NCBI GenBank assembly: GCA_045586405.1
Contig: JAZNAG010000067.1
Location: 1 to 24,031, forward strand
DNA from: SIG607 sp045586405
Lineage (GTDB): Bacteria; Bacillota; Clostridia; Oscillospirales; Acutalibacteraceae
DNA length: 24,031 nucleotides
Reading direction: 5' to 3'
Part shown: positions 7,647 to 15,381 of the stretch, in pieces
How positions within the stretch are numbered: position 1 is the stretch's first letter
Layout of the letters: every line of letters starts with the position of its first letter
Position numbers and translations under genes: made by a program
Notes under the pieces: generated by a model
Told to the model about the DNA's origin: nothing
The model's input: only the letters and a program-made list of their open reading frames with translations
Database searches by the model: none

Positions 7647-10148
7647 ATGAAGTTTTCTTTTTCAACAAAAGGATGGCATAATATATCCTTTGAAGAATTT
7701 TGTGAAATAGCAAAAGACCTTAAATTTGAGGGTATTGAGCTTCACAATATATATAATCCGCTTTTTACTAATAAAGACGGCGCTTTTCACGAGCATACTG
7801 CCGCCGCAACCATAAGAAAGCTTTATGAAAAAAAGCTTACCTTGCCCTGCATTGATACTATATGTAATATTGCAAGTAAGGAAGATTTTGATAAAAGCGT
7901 GGAGGAAATTTTCGCATGTATTGATATTGCAAAGCGTCTTAAAATTCCCTTTGTAAGACTTCACGCCGGTATGGCTGACGATACCGATGCTGCTACTGAA
8001 TGTGTTGTTTCTGTGGTTTCAAAAACTCTTGTAACTGCCGAAGAAAACGGTGTAACTTTGCTTCTTGAAACATCCGGTATTTTCTCAAACACCGAACTGC
8101 TCAGAGATACTCTTGAGCGTTTTGCAAGTGACAGCCTTGCCGCTTTGCTTGATGTTTATTCTGCTTTCTTTATTGGCAAAGAAGACGCTGAACAGATTAT
8201 TAAAAATCTTGGTGCCTATGTTAAGCATGTTCATATAAGAGATGCCGCTATGGTTGACGGACAGCTTGAAAACTGTCTTATCGGTGAGGGTGAGCTTCCC
8301 ATTGACGATATGATGCTTGCACTGAGAAGTGTAAACTATGACGGATATTTTTCACTTATCTGGGATCCGTCTTGGTGCGAAGAACTTGACGATATGGAGG
8401 TTATATTCTCTCACTTCGTTAACTTTATGAAGCAGTACGGCGATATTTCTAAAAATGAAACCGTATTTTATTACAATAAAACCCATACGGGTAAGTTCCT
8501 TTGGAAGAAAGATCTGCTTATTGATCTTACCTTCCCGCAGGTGCTCGACAAAATGGCAGAGGAATTTCCCGATCAGTATGCCTTTAAGTACACTACTCTT
8601 GATTATACCCGTACCTACAGTCAGTTCAGAGATGATGTTGACAACTTTGCACGAGCTCTGGTTTCAATGGGTGTTAAGGCGGGTACTAAGGTTGCAGTAT
8701 GGGCTTCAAATGTACCACAGTGGTATATTTCTTTCTGGGCGGCTACTAAAATTGGCGCAATTCTTGTTACTGTTAACACCGCTTATAAAATTCACGAGGC
8801 TGAGTATTTGCTTAAGCAGTCTGATACCCATACCCTTATTATGACTGAGGGTAGTAAGGATACCAATTACGGTGAAATTATGGCGCGTCTTTGTCCTGAA
8901 CTTGAAAATATGAAATCAGGAGAAACGCTTCACAGCAAGAAGCTTCCTTTCCTGCGTAACGTAATTACCGTAGGCTTTAAGCAGAAGGGTTGTATGACCT
9001 GGAACGAGGCTGTGGCACGGGCAAGTGATACCCCTGTAGAAGAGGTATACAGAATGGCAGCTGCCGTTGATAAAGATGATGTTTGTAATATGCAGTACAC
9101 TTCGGGCACAACAGGTTTCCCCAAGGGTGTTATGCTGACTCATTACAATGTAGTAAATAACGGTAAATATATCGGCGACCATATGGATCTTTCTACCGCC
9201 GACAGAATGATGATACAGGTGCCTATGTTCCATTGTTTTGGCATGGTGCTTTCTATGACAGCCTCTATGACACACGGAACCACTATGTATCCTATGCCGT
9301 ACTTCTCACCAAAGCCGTCACTTGCTTGCGTTCACAACGAGCATATTACTGCCTTTAACGGCGTACCTACTATGTTTATTGCTATGATGCAGCATCCTGA
9401 TTTTGATAAGACAGACTTTTCTTATATGCGTGTAGGTATTATGGCAGGTGCTAACTGTCCTGCTGACCTTATGAAAAAAGCAACAGAGGTTATGAATATG
9501 ACCGAAATTGTTTCGGTTTACGGACAGACCGAGGCTTCTCCCGGTTGCACGATGAGCAGCTGGTATGATTCTCTTGAAGTCAGAACCGAAACGGTTGGCA
9601 GTGCCTTTGCAAATGTAGAATGTAAGATAATTGATCCTGAAACAGGGGAGGACTGTCCTGACGGTGTTAACGGCGAGTTCGTTGCCCGTGGTTATAACAT
9701 TATGAAGGGCTATTATAAAATGCCCAAGGCAACCGCTGCCGCTATTGATAAAGACGGTTGGCTTCATACAGGTGACCTTGCCTGCAGACGTCCTGACGGC
9801 AACTACCTTATTACAGGACGCCTTAAGGATATGATTATCAGAGGCGGTGAAAATATTTATCCTAAGGAAATTGAAGAATTTAATTACACTAATCCTAAGG
9901 TAAGTGACGTTCAGGTTATCGGTGTACCTGATAAGCAGTATGGCGAAGAAATTATGGCTTGTATTATTCTTAAAGAGAATGAAACGATGACCGAAGAAGA
10001 AATAAAGGGTTATATCGCCGCTAATATGGCGCGTCATAAGGTTCCTCGTTATATAGAATTTGTAGATAAGTTCCCAATGAATGCGGCAGGAAAAATTCTT
10101 AAATATAAAATGAGAGAGGAAGCTGCCAAGAAACTGGGACTTGAATAA
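7647..10148 (+). CDS. Fusion of sugar phosphate isomerase/epimerase-like TIM barrel with acyl-CoA synthetase
   Basis: An 833-residue two-domain protein. Residues about 1-275 form a xylose-isomerase-like/AP-endonuclease-2 TIM barrel, with E141 (LLLETSG), D169 (LLDVYSA), H194/H196 (HVHIRDA) and a final strand SLIWDPSW where the family often has a metal-binding Glu (Ile238 here). Residues about 285-833 form a full-length AMP-dependent ligase: P-loop YTSGTTGFPKG (484-494), VYGQTEASPG, the TGD motif in WLHTGDLACR, RGGENIYPKEIE (near 732-743), and catalytic Lys816 in NAAGKILK. The ligase half would activate a carboxylate to an acyl-adenylate/acyl-CoA, and the barrel may act on a linked hydroxy or keto acid or sugar-like substrate (inference). 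The frame is continuous with no stop at the junction. It begins 2 bp after the LeuA-like gene, so it is T-box controlled. Confidence 0.9.
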   Translation: MKFSFSTKGWHNISFEEFCEIAKDLKFEGIELHNIYNPLFTNKDGAFHEHTAAATIRKLYEKKLTLPCIDTICNIASKEDFDKSVEEIFACIDIAKRLKIPFVRLHAGMADDTDAATECVVSVVSKTLVTAEENGVTLLLETSGIFSNTELLRDTLERFASDSLAALLDVYSAFFIGKEDAEQIIKNLGAYVKHVHIRDAAMVDGQLENCLIGEGELPIDDMMLALRSVNYDGYFSLIWDPSWCEELDDMEVIFSHFVNFMKQYGDISKNETVFYYNKTHTGKFLWKKDLLIDLTFPQVLDKMAEEFPDQYAFKYTTLDYTRTYSQFRDDVDNFARALVSMGVKAGTKVAVWASNVPQWYISFWAATKIGAILVTVNTAYKIHEAEYLLKQSDTHTLIMTEGSKDTNYGEIMARLCPELENMKSGETLHSKKLPFLRNVITVGFKQKGCMTWNEAVARASDTPVEEVYRMAAAVDKDDVCNMQYTSGTTGFPKGVMLTHYNVVNNGKYIGDHMDLSTADRMMIQVPMFHCFGMVLSMTASMTHGTTMYPMPYFSPKPSLACVHNEHITAFNGVPTMFIAMMQHPDFDKTDFSYMRVGIMAGANCPADLMKKATEVMNMTEIVSVYGQTEASPGCTMSSWYDSLEVRTETVGSAFANVECKIIDPETGEDCPDGVNGEFVARGYNIMKGYYKMPKATAAAIDKDGWLHTGDLACRRPDGNYLITGRLKDMIIRGGENIYPKEIEEFNYTNPKVSDVQVIGVPDKQYGEEIMACIILKENETMTEEEIKGYIAANMARHKVPRYIEFVDKFPMNAAGKILKYKMREEAAKKLGLE

Positions 10149-10160
10149 TCGGTGGTAAAA

Positions 10161-10967
10161 ATGGTAGAAAATAAGTTTTTTACAGTGGATGCCCATTGCC
10201 ACATTTATCCCGAAAAAATTGCTGAAAGGGCTGTTCACGGCACCGACGGGTTTTACGGACTTGCTTCACAGTGTAAGGGCACCGTTTCCGACCTTTTAGA
10301 GCGGGGCGGAAGAGCGGGTGTTGACCACTTTGTAGTTCAGTCGGTAGCCACAACGCCAAAACAGGTAAAAAGCATTAACGAGTTTATTGCCAAAGAGGTG
10401 CTTGACTCAAAGGGTAAACTAACGGGACTTGGAACTCTTCATCCCGAAAGTGAAGATATTAAGGGTGATGTTGAGCATCTTGTTGAACTGGGACTGCGCG
10501 GAGTTAAACTGCACCCCGACATTCAGCAATTTGAAAGTGATAGCCAAAAGTGTATGCAAATATACGAGCTGTGCGAAAAGCATAATCTTGTTTTGCTTAT
10601 GCACATGGGCGATTACAGATATGATTATTCAAACCCTAACAGAATAGTTCCCATACTTGAAACCTTTAAAAAACTGACCATTGTCGGCGCTCACCTTGCA
10701 GGCTGGTCGGTATGGCAAGAGGCTTTTGAAAAGCTTTCACGATACGAAAATCTTTACGCAGACTGTTCATCGTGTTTTGCGTTTATGAAAAAAGACGAAG
10801 CGTATAGCCTTATGAAAAAGTATGGGGCAGAGAGAATACTTTTTGGTACCGATTATCCTATGTGGCCGCCAAAGAGTGAAATTGAAACACTTTTATCCTT
10901 TGATTTTACCGATGAGGAAAGAGCAAAAATCTTAGGGCAAAATGCAAAGAAAATATTTGGTATTTAA
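10161..10967 (+). CDS. Amidohydrolase family metal-dependent hydrolase (Amidohydrolase_2/ACMSD-like)
   Basis: A 268-residue TIM-barrel hydrolase. The N-terminal VDAHCHIYP gives the HxH metal pair (H12, H14). GVKLHPDIQ, LLMHMGDYRYD, VGAHLAGWS, LYADCSS and LFGTDYPMWPP are the successive strand-end motifs of the amidohydrolase-2 family, the last supplying the catalytic Asp. Members include decarboxylases and hydrolases of aromatic or keto acids; the substrate here is unknown. I use ATG 10161 with GGTGG at 10151-10155. GTG 10152, in frame and three codons upstream, is the alternative. It follows the fusion gene by 12 bp and is the last gene before a strong terminator, so it shares the T-box operon. 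Confidence 0.87.
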   Translation: MVENKFFTVDAHCHIYPEKIAERAVHGTDGFYGLASQCKGTVSDLLERGGRAGVDHFVVQSVATTPKQVKSINEFIAKEVLDSKGKLTGLGTLHPESEDIKGDVEHLVELGLRGVKLHPDIQQFESDSQKCMQIYELCEKHNLVLLMHMGDYRYDYSNPNRIVPILETFKKLTIVGAHLAGWSVWQEAFEKLSRYENLYADCSSCFAFMKKDEAYSLMKKYGAERILFGTDYPMWPPKSEIETLLSFDFTDEERAKILGQNAKKIFGI

Positions 10968-10970
10968 AAA

Positions 10971-11003
10971 ACTCGGCAGAAGTTATTTCTGCCGAGTTTT
11001 TTT
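10971..11003 (+). terminator. Rho-independent terminator of the T-box operon
   Basis: A perfect inverted repeat, ACTCGGCAGAA and TTCTGCCGAGT, around a short loop, followed by a run of T. It lies 4 bp after the amidohydrolase stop and isolates this operon from the dcw cluster. Confidence 0.96.
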
Positions 11004-11049
11004 GTGCTTTTTGCCCAAAAAATATTGAAAAATTTTAAAAAAAAAACTA

Positions 11050-11078
11050 TTGCAATTTGAACGAATATGTTTTATAAT
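11050..11078 (+). promoter_or_regulatory. Promoter of the mraZ/dcw operon
   Basis: TTGCAA (11050-11055) and TATAAT (11073-11078) with a 17-bp spacer. The -10 is perfect and the -35 has two mismatches. The start site should fall near 11085, where the MraZ-type boxes begin. Confidence 0.75.
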
Positions 11079-11085
11079 AAGTACA

Positions 11086-11133
11086 AAAGTGGTTTAAAGT
11101 GGCTAAAAAATACATAAAAGTGTTTAAAAGTGG
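11086..11133 (+). promoter_or_regulatory. MraZ operator: four AAAGTGG/T boxes
   Basis: AAAGTGG at 11086-11092 and 11096-11102, AAAGTGT at 11117-11123, and AAAGTGG at 11127-11133. Spacings are 10, 21 and 10 bp, so all four face the same side of the helix. This matches the tandem AAAGTG(T/G)NNN boxes bound by MraZ in Mycoplasma. They lie between the likely transcription start and the mraZ start codon, which points to autoregulation by repression. Confidence 0.85.
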
Positions 11134-11155
11134 TAAGAAAGAGGGGTGAAAACCT

Positions 11156-11581
11156 ATGTTATATGGTGGCTATCAACATAATATCGATAAAAAGGGCAGG
11201 GTTTTCATTCCGTCCAAGCTTCGTGATGAACTCGGTGCGGAGTTTATTATTTGCCGCGGTATATCGGGTAAATGCTGTCTTTGTGTTTATTCTATGGATG
11301 AGTGGAATAAGCTTGTTGAAAATATCGGCACATTACCCAGCACAAAATCGAGTGTTGTTAAACGCTTTCTTTATGACGGCGCATTTAATATTGAATGTGA
11401 CGGGCAGGGTAGAATTCTTATTCCGCCCACACTTCGTGAATATGCAAAGCTTGACAGTGAAGCTCATATTATCGGTATGGATACTAATCTTGAAATTTGG
11501 AATACAGCTCTCTGGCAAGAAGAAAACGAAAAATATACTCCCGAATCTGTTGCTTCTATTATGGAAGAACTGAACTTCTAA
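11156..11581 (+). CDS. mraZ: Transcriptional regulator MraZ
   Basis: 141 residues, the usual size, with two SpoVT/AbrB-like DNA-binding halves. The first carries YQHNIDKKGRVFIPSKLR (residues 6-23) and the second FNIECDGQGRILIPPTLREYA. MraZ forms ring oligomers that bind repeated boxes upstream of its own gene and control the division/cell-wall cluster. Such boxes are visible at 11086-11133. The start is ATG 11156 behind GAGGGG (11141-11146). It is the first gene of the dcw cluster. Confidence 0.96.
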   Translation: MLYGGYQHNIDKKGRVFIPSKLRDELGAEFIICRGISGKCCLCVYSMDEWNKLVENIGTLPSTKSSVVKRFLYDGAFNIECDGQGRILIPPTLREYAKLDSEAHIIGMDTNLEIWNTALWQEENEKYTPESVASIMEELNF

Positions 11582-11591
11582 GGAGTAAATG

Positions 11592-12512
11592 ATGGAGTTT
11601 AATCATTATTCTGTACTTTTAAACGAAACTATTGAAGCTTTAAATATAAAGCCCGACGGAATATATGTAGACGGTACGGCAGGCGGTGCAGGACATTCAA
11701 AGGAAATAGCTAAAAAACTCGACGGCGGTTTTCTTTATGCACTTGATCAGGACCCCGATGCCGTAAAGGTAGCAACCGAAAGATTAGCAGGGCTTCCTGC
11801 AAAGGTAATTAAAAGCAATTTTGCAAATATGAAGGAAGTGCTTTTAAAGGAAGGTATCAGTCAGGTAGACGGTATACTTCTTGACCTTGGGGTTTCGTCT
11901 TATCAGCTTGATGAAGGCTCTCGTGGTTTTTCCTATCATAAAGATGCTCCACTTGATATGAGAATGAGTAAAGAGGGCATAAGCGCCGCCGATATAGTAG
12001 CACGGTATTCGGCAGAGCAGTTAGCGGAAATATTTACTCTTTACGGTGAAGAAAAATTTTCATATCGGATTGCAAAAGCAATAGTTAAAGCGAGACAGGA
12101 AAAACCCGTTACCACAACCCTTCAACTTGCCGAAATTATAGCAAACAGCGTTCCGGCTGCGGCAAGACGTGACGGACACCCCGCAAGAAGAGTGTTTCAG
12201 GCCTTAAGAATTGCTGTAAACTGCGAACTCGATGTTTTAAAAGCGGTGCTTGATGACGCTTTTGACTTGCTAAATAAAGACGGTGTACTTGCTATTATAA
12301 CCTTTCATTCTCTTGAAGACGGTATTGTTAAGAGAAAGTTTAAGGAGTTCACAATAGGTTGTACCTGTCCCCCCGATATTCCCGTTTGTGTTTGCGGAAA
12401 AACCCCAAGAGGTAAAATCATAAACCGAAAGGGAATAGAACCCTCAAGTGAGGAACTTAACGAAAACAAAAGAAGCAGAAGTGCAAAATTAAGGACAATA
12501 AAAAAACTGTAA
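11592..12512 (+). CDS. rsmH: 16S rRNA m4C1402 methyltransferase RsmH (MraW)
   Basis: About 306 residues. FNHYSVLLNETIEAL and the SAM-binding VDGTAGGAGHS near the N-terminus are diagnostic, as are LLDLGVSSYQLDEGSRGFSY, PLDMRM, RRVFQALRIAVN and the ITFHSLEDGIVK segment. It N4-methylates C1402 of 16S rRNA in the P site of the ribosome. I prefer ATG 11592, 6 nt from AAGGAG (11580-11585), over the adjacent ATG 11589, which would be only 3 nt away. It follows mraZ by about 10 bp, the near-universal arrangement. Confidence 0.97.
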   Translation: MEFNHYSVLLNETIEALNIKPDGIYVDGTAGGAGHSKEIAKKLDGGFLYALDQDPDAVKVATERLAGLPAKVIKSNFANMKEVLLKEGISQVDGILLDLGVSSYQLDEGSRGFSYHKDAPLDMRMSKEGISAADIVARYSAEQLAEIFTLYGEEKFSYRIAKAIVKARQEKPVTTTLQLAEIIANSVPAAARRDGHPARRVFQALRIAVNCELDVLKAVLDDAFDLLNKDGVLAIITFHSLEDGIVKRKFKEFTIGCTCPPDIPVCVCGKTPRGKIINRKGIEPSSEELNENKRSRSAKLRTIKKL

Positions 12513-12524
12513 AGGACGAGGCAA

Positions 12525-12989
12525 ATGAATAATCTTAAGTATTATAACGATTCTCTGGCATACGATTTTCAGATGTTTATGCCTAAAGAGAAACCTCAGA
12601 GCGTACCTGATGACAATATAATAAAGATGCCTCGCCGACATAAGAAGACGAGGTCTAAGGCTGTTGCGGCACGTTTATCCGCCAGTGCGTTTTCTATCGT
12701 TACAACAGTTGTTATAGTAGGTGCATTGTGCACAAACATATTTTTAAGAATTCAGGTTAATGAGCTTAACAGTAATATAAACAGAGCAAAAACAGAACTT
12801 GCTACCAAGCAAAGCGAAAGTGTTGCTCTGCAAATGGAGTATGAAAATCGCATTTCATACGTAAATCTTGAAGCCGAAGCAACCGCTCTCGGTATGCGTA
12901 AGCTTGATAAAAATCAGGTTGTTTATGTACGCGTTAACGATAAGAGTATGGCAAGAACCGGCGACGGAAAAATTCTTACTTCAAATTAG
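12525..12989 (+). CDS. ftsL: FtsL-like divisome protein
   Basis: 154 residues with the classic bitopic architecture: a polar, basic cytoplasmic N-terminus (PRRHKKTRSK), one transmembrane helix at about 51-74, then a coiled-coil-prone extracellular region (QVNELNSNINRAKTELATKQSE). Sequence identity alone would not name it, but its place between rsmH and the division PBP is the FtsL slot. In the divisome FtsL binds DivIB/FtsQ and DivIC and helps activate FtsW/FtsI. It starts 12 bp after rsmH behind AAAGGACGAGG. DivIC-like proteins look similar and are the main alternative. Confidence 0.8.
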   Translation: MNNLKYYNDSLAYDFQMFMPKEKPQSVPDDNIIKMPRRHKKTRSKAVAARLSASAFSIVTTVVIVGALCTNIFLRIQVNELNSNINRAKTELATKQSESVALQMEYENRISYVNLEAEATALGMRKLDKNQVVYVRVNDKSMARTGDGKILTSN

Positions 12990-13037
12990 TAATTTGGTAA
13001 GAAGTAGCAGCATAAACAAATAATATAAATAAGGATA

Positions 13038-13062
13038 CGGGAGTTGAAATTTTCAGCTCTCG
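13038..13062 (+). other. Strong hairpin in the ftsL-PBP intergenic gap
   Basis: CGGGAGTTGAA pairs with TTCAGCTCTCG over 11 pairs (two wobbles) around a 3-nt loop, in the 112-bp gap between ftsL and the PBP gene. It is followed by GTTTCAAGC rather than a T-run, so it is at most a weak terminator. It may be an RNA processing or stability element. I see no convincing promoter in this gap. Confidence 0.6.
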
Positions 13063-13101
13063 TTTCAAGCATTTTAAAACAAAGAAAGCGAGGATAATAT
13101 T

Positions 13102-15363
13102 ATGGTAAGCAAACCCAGTAAAATTATGTTAAGAAGAATGTTTTTTATCCTGCTTTGTACTGTAATTATTACCGTTAGTGTGTCGAGTGTAAGCCTTGTT
13201 CTTACTATGATAGTCAACGGCGAAAAATATCAGGGTATGGCTTCGGAGCAACAGCTTTATGATAGTCTTATAACTGCGCCGCGAGGCAATATTTACGATA
13301 AAAATATGAATGTTTTGGCTACAAGTACAACGGCCTGGACAGTTTATATAACCCCTAACGGCATTTTTAACCTTAAAGATGCCGATAAGCAGGAAAAGGT
13401 GAGAAATGTCATTGCCGACGGTCTGTCAGAAATTTTAGGTGTTGACAGAGATGAGGTATACGAAGATACAGGCAAGCGCTCTTACTATGTTATTGTTAAG
13501 AAAAAAATAGATAAAGAAACCTCTGATAAGGTAAGACAGTTTATAACCGATAACAGCCAGTATCAGCTTTCAAAATATATCGGTCTTGACGAGTCTACAA
13601 AGCGTTATTATCCCAATAATAATCTTGCATCGGTTGTACTTGGCTTTGTTGGTGACGATGATCAGGGCCTTGCAGGTATTGAAAGCTATTATGATACCCA
13701 CCTTACAGGTGAGCCCGGAAGAGTTGTTGCGGCAAAAACTGCACAGGGTATAGATATGCCATTTACCTATGAAATGGTAGAACAGGCTACTCAAGGCGAC
13801 TCTCTTGTTTTAACAATAGATAACTATATTCAGTATGTGTGTGAAAAGCAGTTAAAACAGGCTGTAGAAGACAACAAATGTAACGAACGCGGTGTTGCTA
13901 TTGTTATGAATGTTAACACCGGTGAAATACTTGCTATGGCAGTATCGGGTGACTTTAACCCGAATGAACCTTTTACACTTTCTGCCTCTGATCAGGCAAT
14001 AGTAGATGCGCTTCAGGGCGATGAAAGATCAGCAAAACTCAGCGAACTGAGAAATAAGCAGTGGAGAAACAAAGCGGTTTCTGATGCTTATGAGCCGGGT
14101 TCTGTATTTAAAATTTTCACCGCTGCCGCCGCGCTTGAGGAAAACGCTGTAGAGCTTAGCTCATCTTTTTCCTGTGTTGGTCATACTCAGGTGGCAGGTC
14201 AGCCTTACCATTGCCACAAAAGAACAGGTCACGGTGTTCAGTCGCTTATGACAGCTATGAGCAACTCTTGTAACCCTGCTTTCATAACCATTGGTCAAAT
14301 GTTAGGTATAAATACCTTTTCTAAGTATTTTGAAGCCTTTGGTTTTACCGCTAAAACAGGTATAGACATACCCGGCGAAACCTCTTCAATTTACTATTCG
14401 GGCGATAATATGGGCCCGGTAGAACTTGCTTCTGCTTCCTTTGGTCAGACCTTTAAAATTACCCCTGTACAGCTTATTACAGCGGCTGCTGCATCGGTTA
14501 ACGGTGGCTATCTTGTTCAGCCTCACGTGGTTTCAAAGGTAATTGATGCTGACGGCAGCGTTATTGAAAACAAGTCTACCGGCTATCGCCGTCAGGTAAT
14601 ATCTAAAACTACTTCTGAAAAACTCAGAACAACCCTTGAGGGCGTTGTAAACGGCGGTGCAAAAAATGCTTATGTTGCAGGCTACCGCACCGGTGGTAAA
14701 ACAGGTACCAGTCAGAAAATGGATAAAATAAATGCCACTAAAAACAGCGGCCTTTATGTAGCTTCTTATGTTGGCATGGCACCTATTGATAATCCCGAAA
14801 TAGCCATTCTTGTGCTTCTTGACGAGCCTACGGGCGGTAGTATATACGGTGGTACTATTTCTGCACCTGTTGCTTCGGCTATTCTGGGCGAAATTCTTCC
14901 TTATATGGGCTTTGAGCCTCAGTATAGCGAAGAAGAACTTGCTAAACGCTCTATTTCTGTTCCTTCTGTAACAGGAAAAACTGTTGAAGAAGCCAAATCA
15001 AGAATCACAAATTCAAATCTTATTTATAAAGTGGTTGGCGAGGGTGATACGGTTGTGTCACAGCTTCCTTCCTCTAACGATACCCTTTATGCAGGCGGTC
15101 TTGTAATTATTTATACAGACGAAGAATCTGCGCAAAGCGAAACTACTTCTGTACCTGATTTCAGCGGAATGTCGGTTAAAGAGGTTAATGATACCGCCGC
15201 AGCAGCAGGTATAAATGTTAAGTTTTCGGGTAATACACTATCTTCTGCAAATACACTTGCATTCAGCCAAAGTATAAAAGCAGGCGAGACGGTAAGTATC
15301 GGCACGGGAGTAACGGTTTATTTCCGTGATAACACGGTTACCGACTTTGTGCCGGAGGAATAA
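13102..15363 (+). CDS. Division/sporulation class B penicillin-binding protein with two PASTA domains (FtsI/SpoVD type)
   Basis: 753 residues. One N-terminal transmembrane anchor (about 10-37) is followed by the PBP dimerisation domain beginning at APRGNIYDKN and a transpeptidase domain with S334-V-F-K337 (active-site serine), S389-C-N391 and K533-T-G535. Two C-terminal PASTA repeats follow, starting near VPSVTGKTVEEA and VPDFSGMSVKEV. It cross-links septal peptidoglycan together with the SEDS glycosyltransferase FtsW encoded downstream. Position after ftsL in the dcw cluster supports a division role. The PASTA-bearing architecture is also that of SpoVD, and sequence alone does not separate FtsI from SpoVD. 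Confidence 0.94.
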   Translation: MVSKPSKIMLRRMFFILLCTVIITVSVSSVSLVLTMIVNGEKYQGMASEQQLYDSLITAPRGNIYDKNMNVLATSTTAWTVYITPNGIFNLKDADKQEKVRNVIADGLSEILGVDRDEVYEDTGKRSYYVIVKKKIDKETSDKVRQFITDNSQYQLSKYIGLDESTKRYYPNNNLASVVLGFVGDDDQGLAGIESYYDTHLTGEPGRVVAAKTAQGIDMPFTYEMVEQATQGDSLVLTIDNYIQYVCEKQLKQAVEDNKCNERGVAIVMNVNTGEILAMAVSGDFNPNEPFTLSASDQAIVDALQGDERSAKLSELRNKQWRNKAVSDAYEPGSVFKIFTAAAALEENAVELSSSFSCVGHTQVAGQPYHCHKRTGHGVQSLMTAMSNSCNPAFITIGQMLGINTFSKYFEAFGFTAKTGIDIPGETSSIYYSGDNMGPVELASASFGQTFKITPVQLITAAAASVNGGYLVQPHVVSKVIDADGSVIENKSTGYRRQVISKTTSEKLRTTLEGVVNGGAKNAYVAGYRTGGKTGTSQKMDKINATKNSGLYVASYVGMAPIDNPEIAILVLLDEPTGGSIYGGTISAPVASAILGEILPYMGFEPQYSEEELAKRSISVPSVTGKTVEEAKSRITNSNLIYKVVGEGDTVVSQLPSSNDTLYAGGLVIIYTDEESAQSETTSVPDFSGMSVKEVNDTAAAAGINVKFSGNTLSSANTLAFSQSIKAGETVSIGTGVTVYFRDNTVTDFVPEE

Positions 15364-15381
15364 AAAACCGGAGGTCAATTT

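Noticed and set aside
9318..10238. Long minus-strand open frame opposite the fusion and amidohydrolase genes
   Set aside because: It is antisense to well-supported coding sequence with conserved motifs and has no family resemblance of its own. The same applies to the other minus-strand open frames over the + strand genes.
12994..13029. Promoter before the PBP gene
   Set aside because: TTGGTA and TATAAA-like elements exist but the spacing is 24 bp, far from functional.
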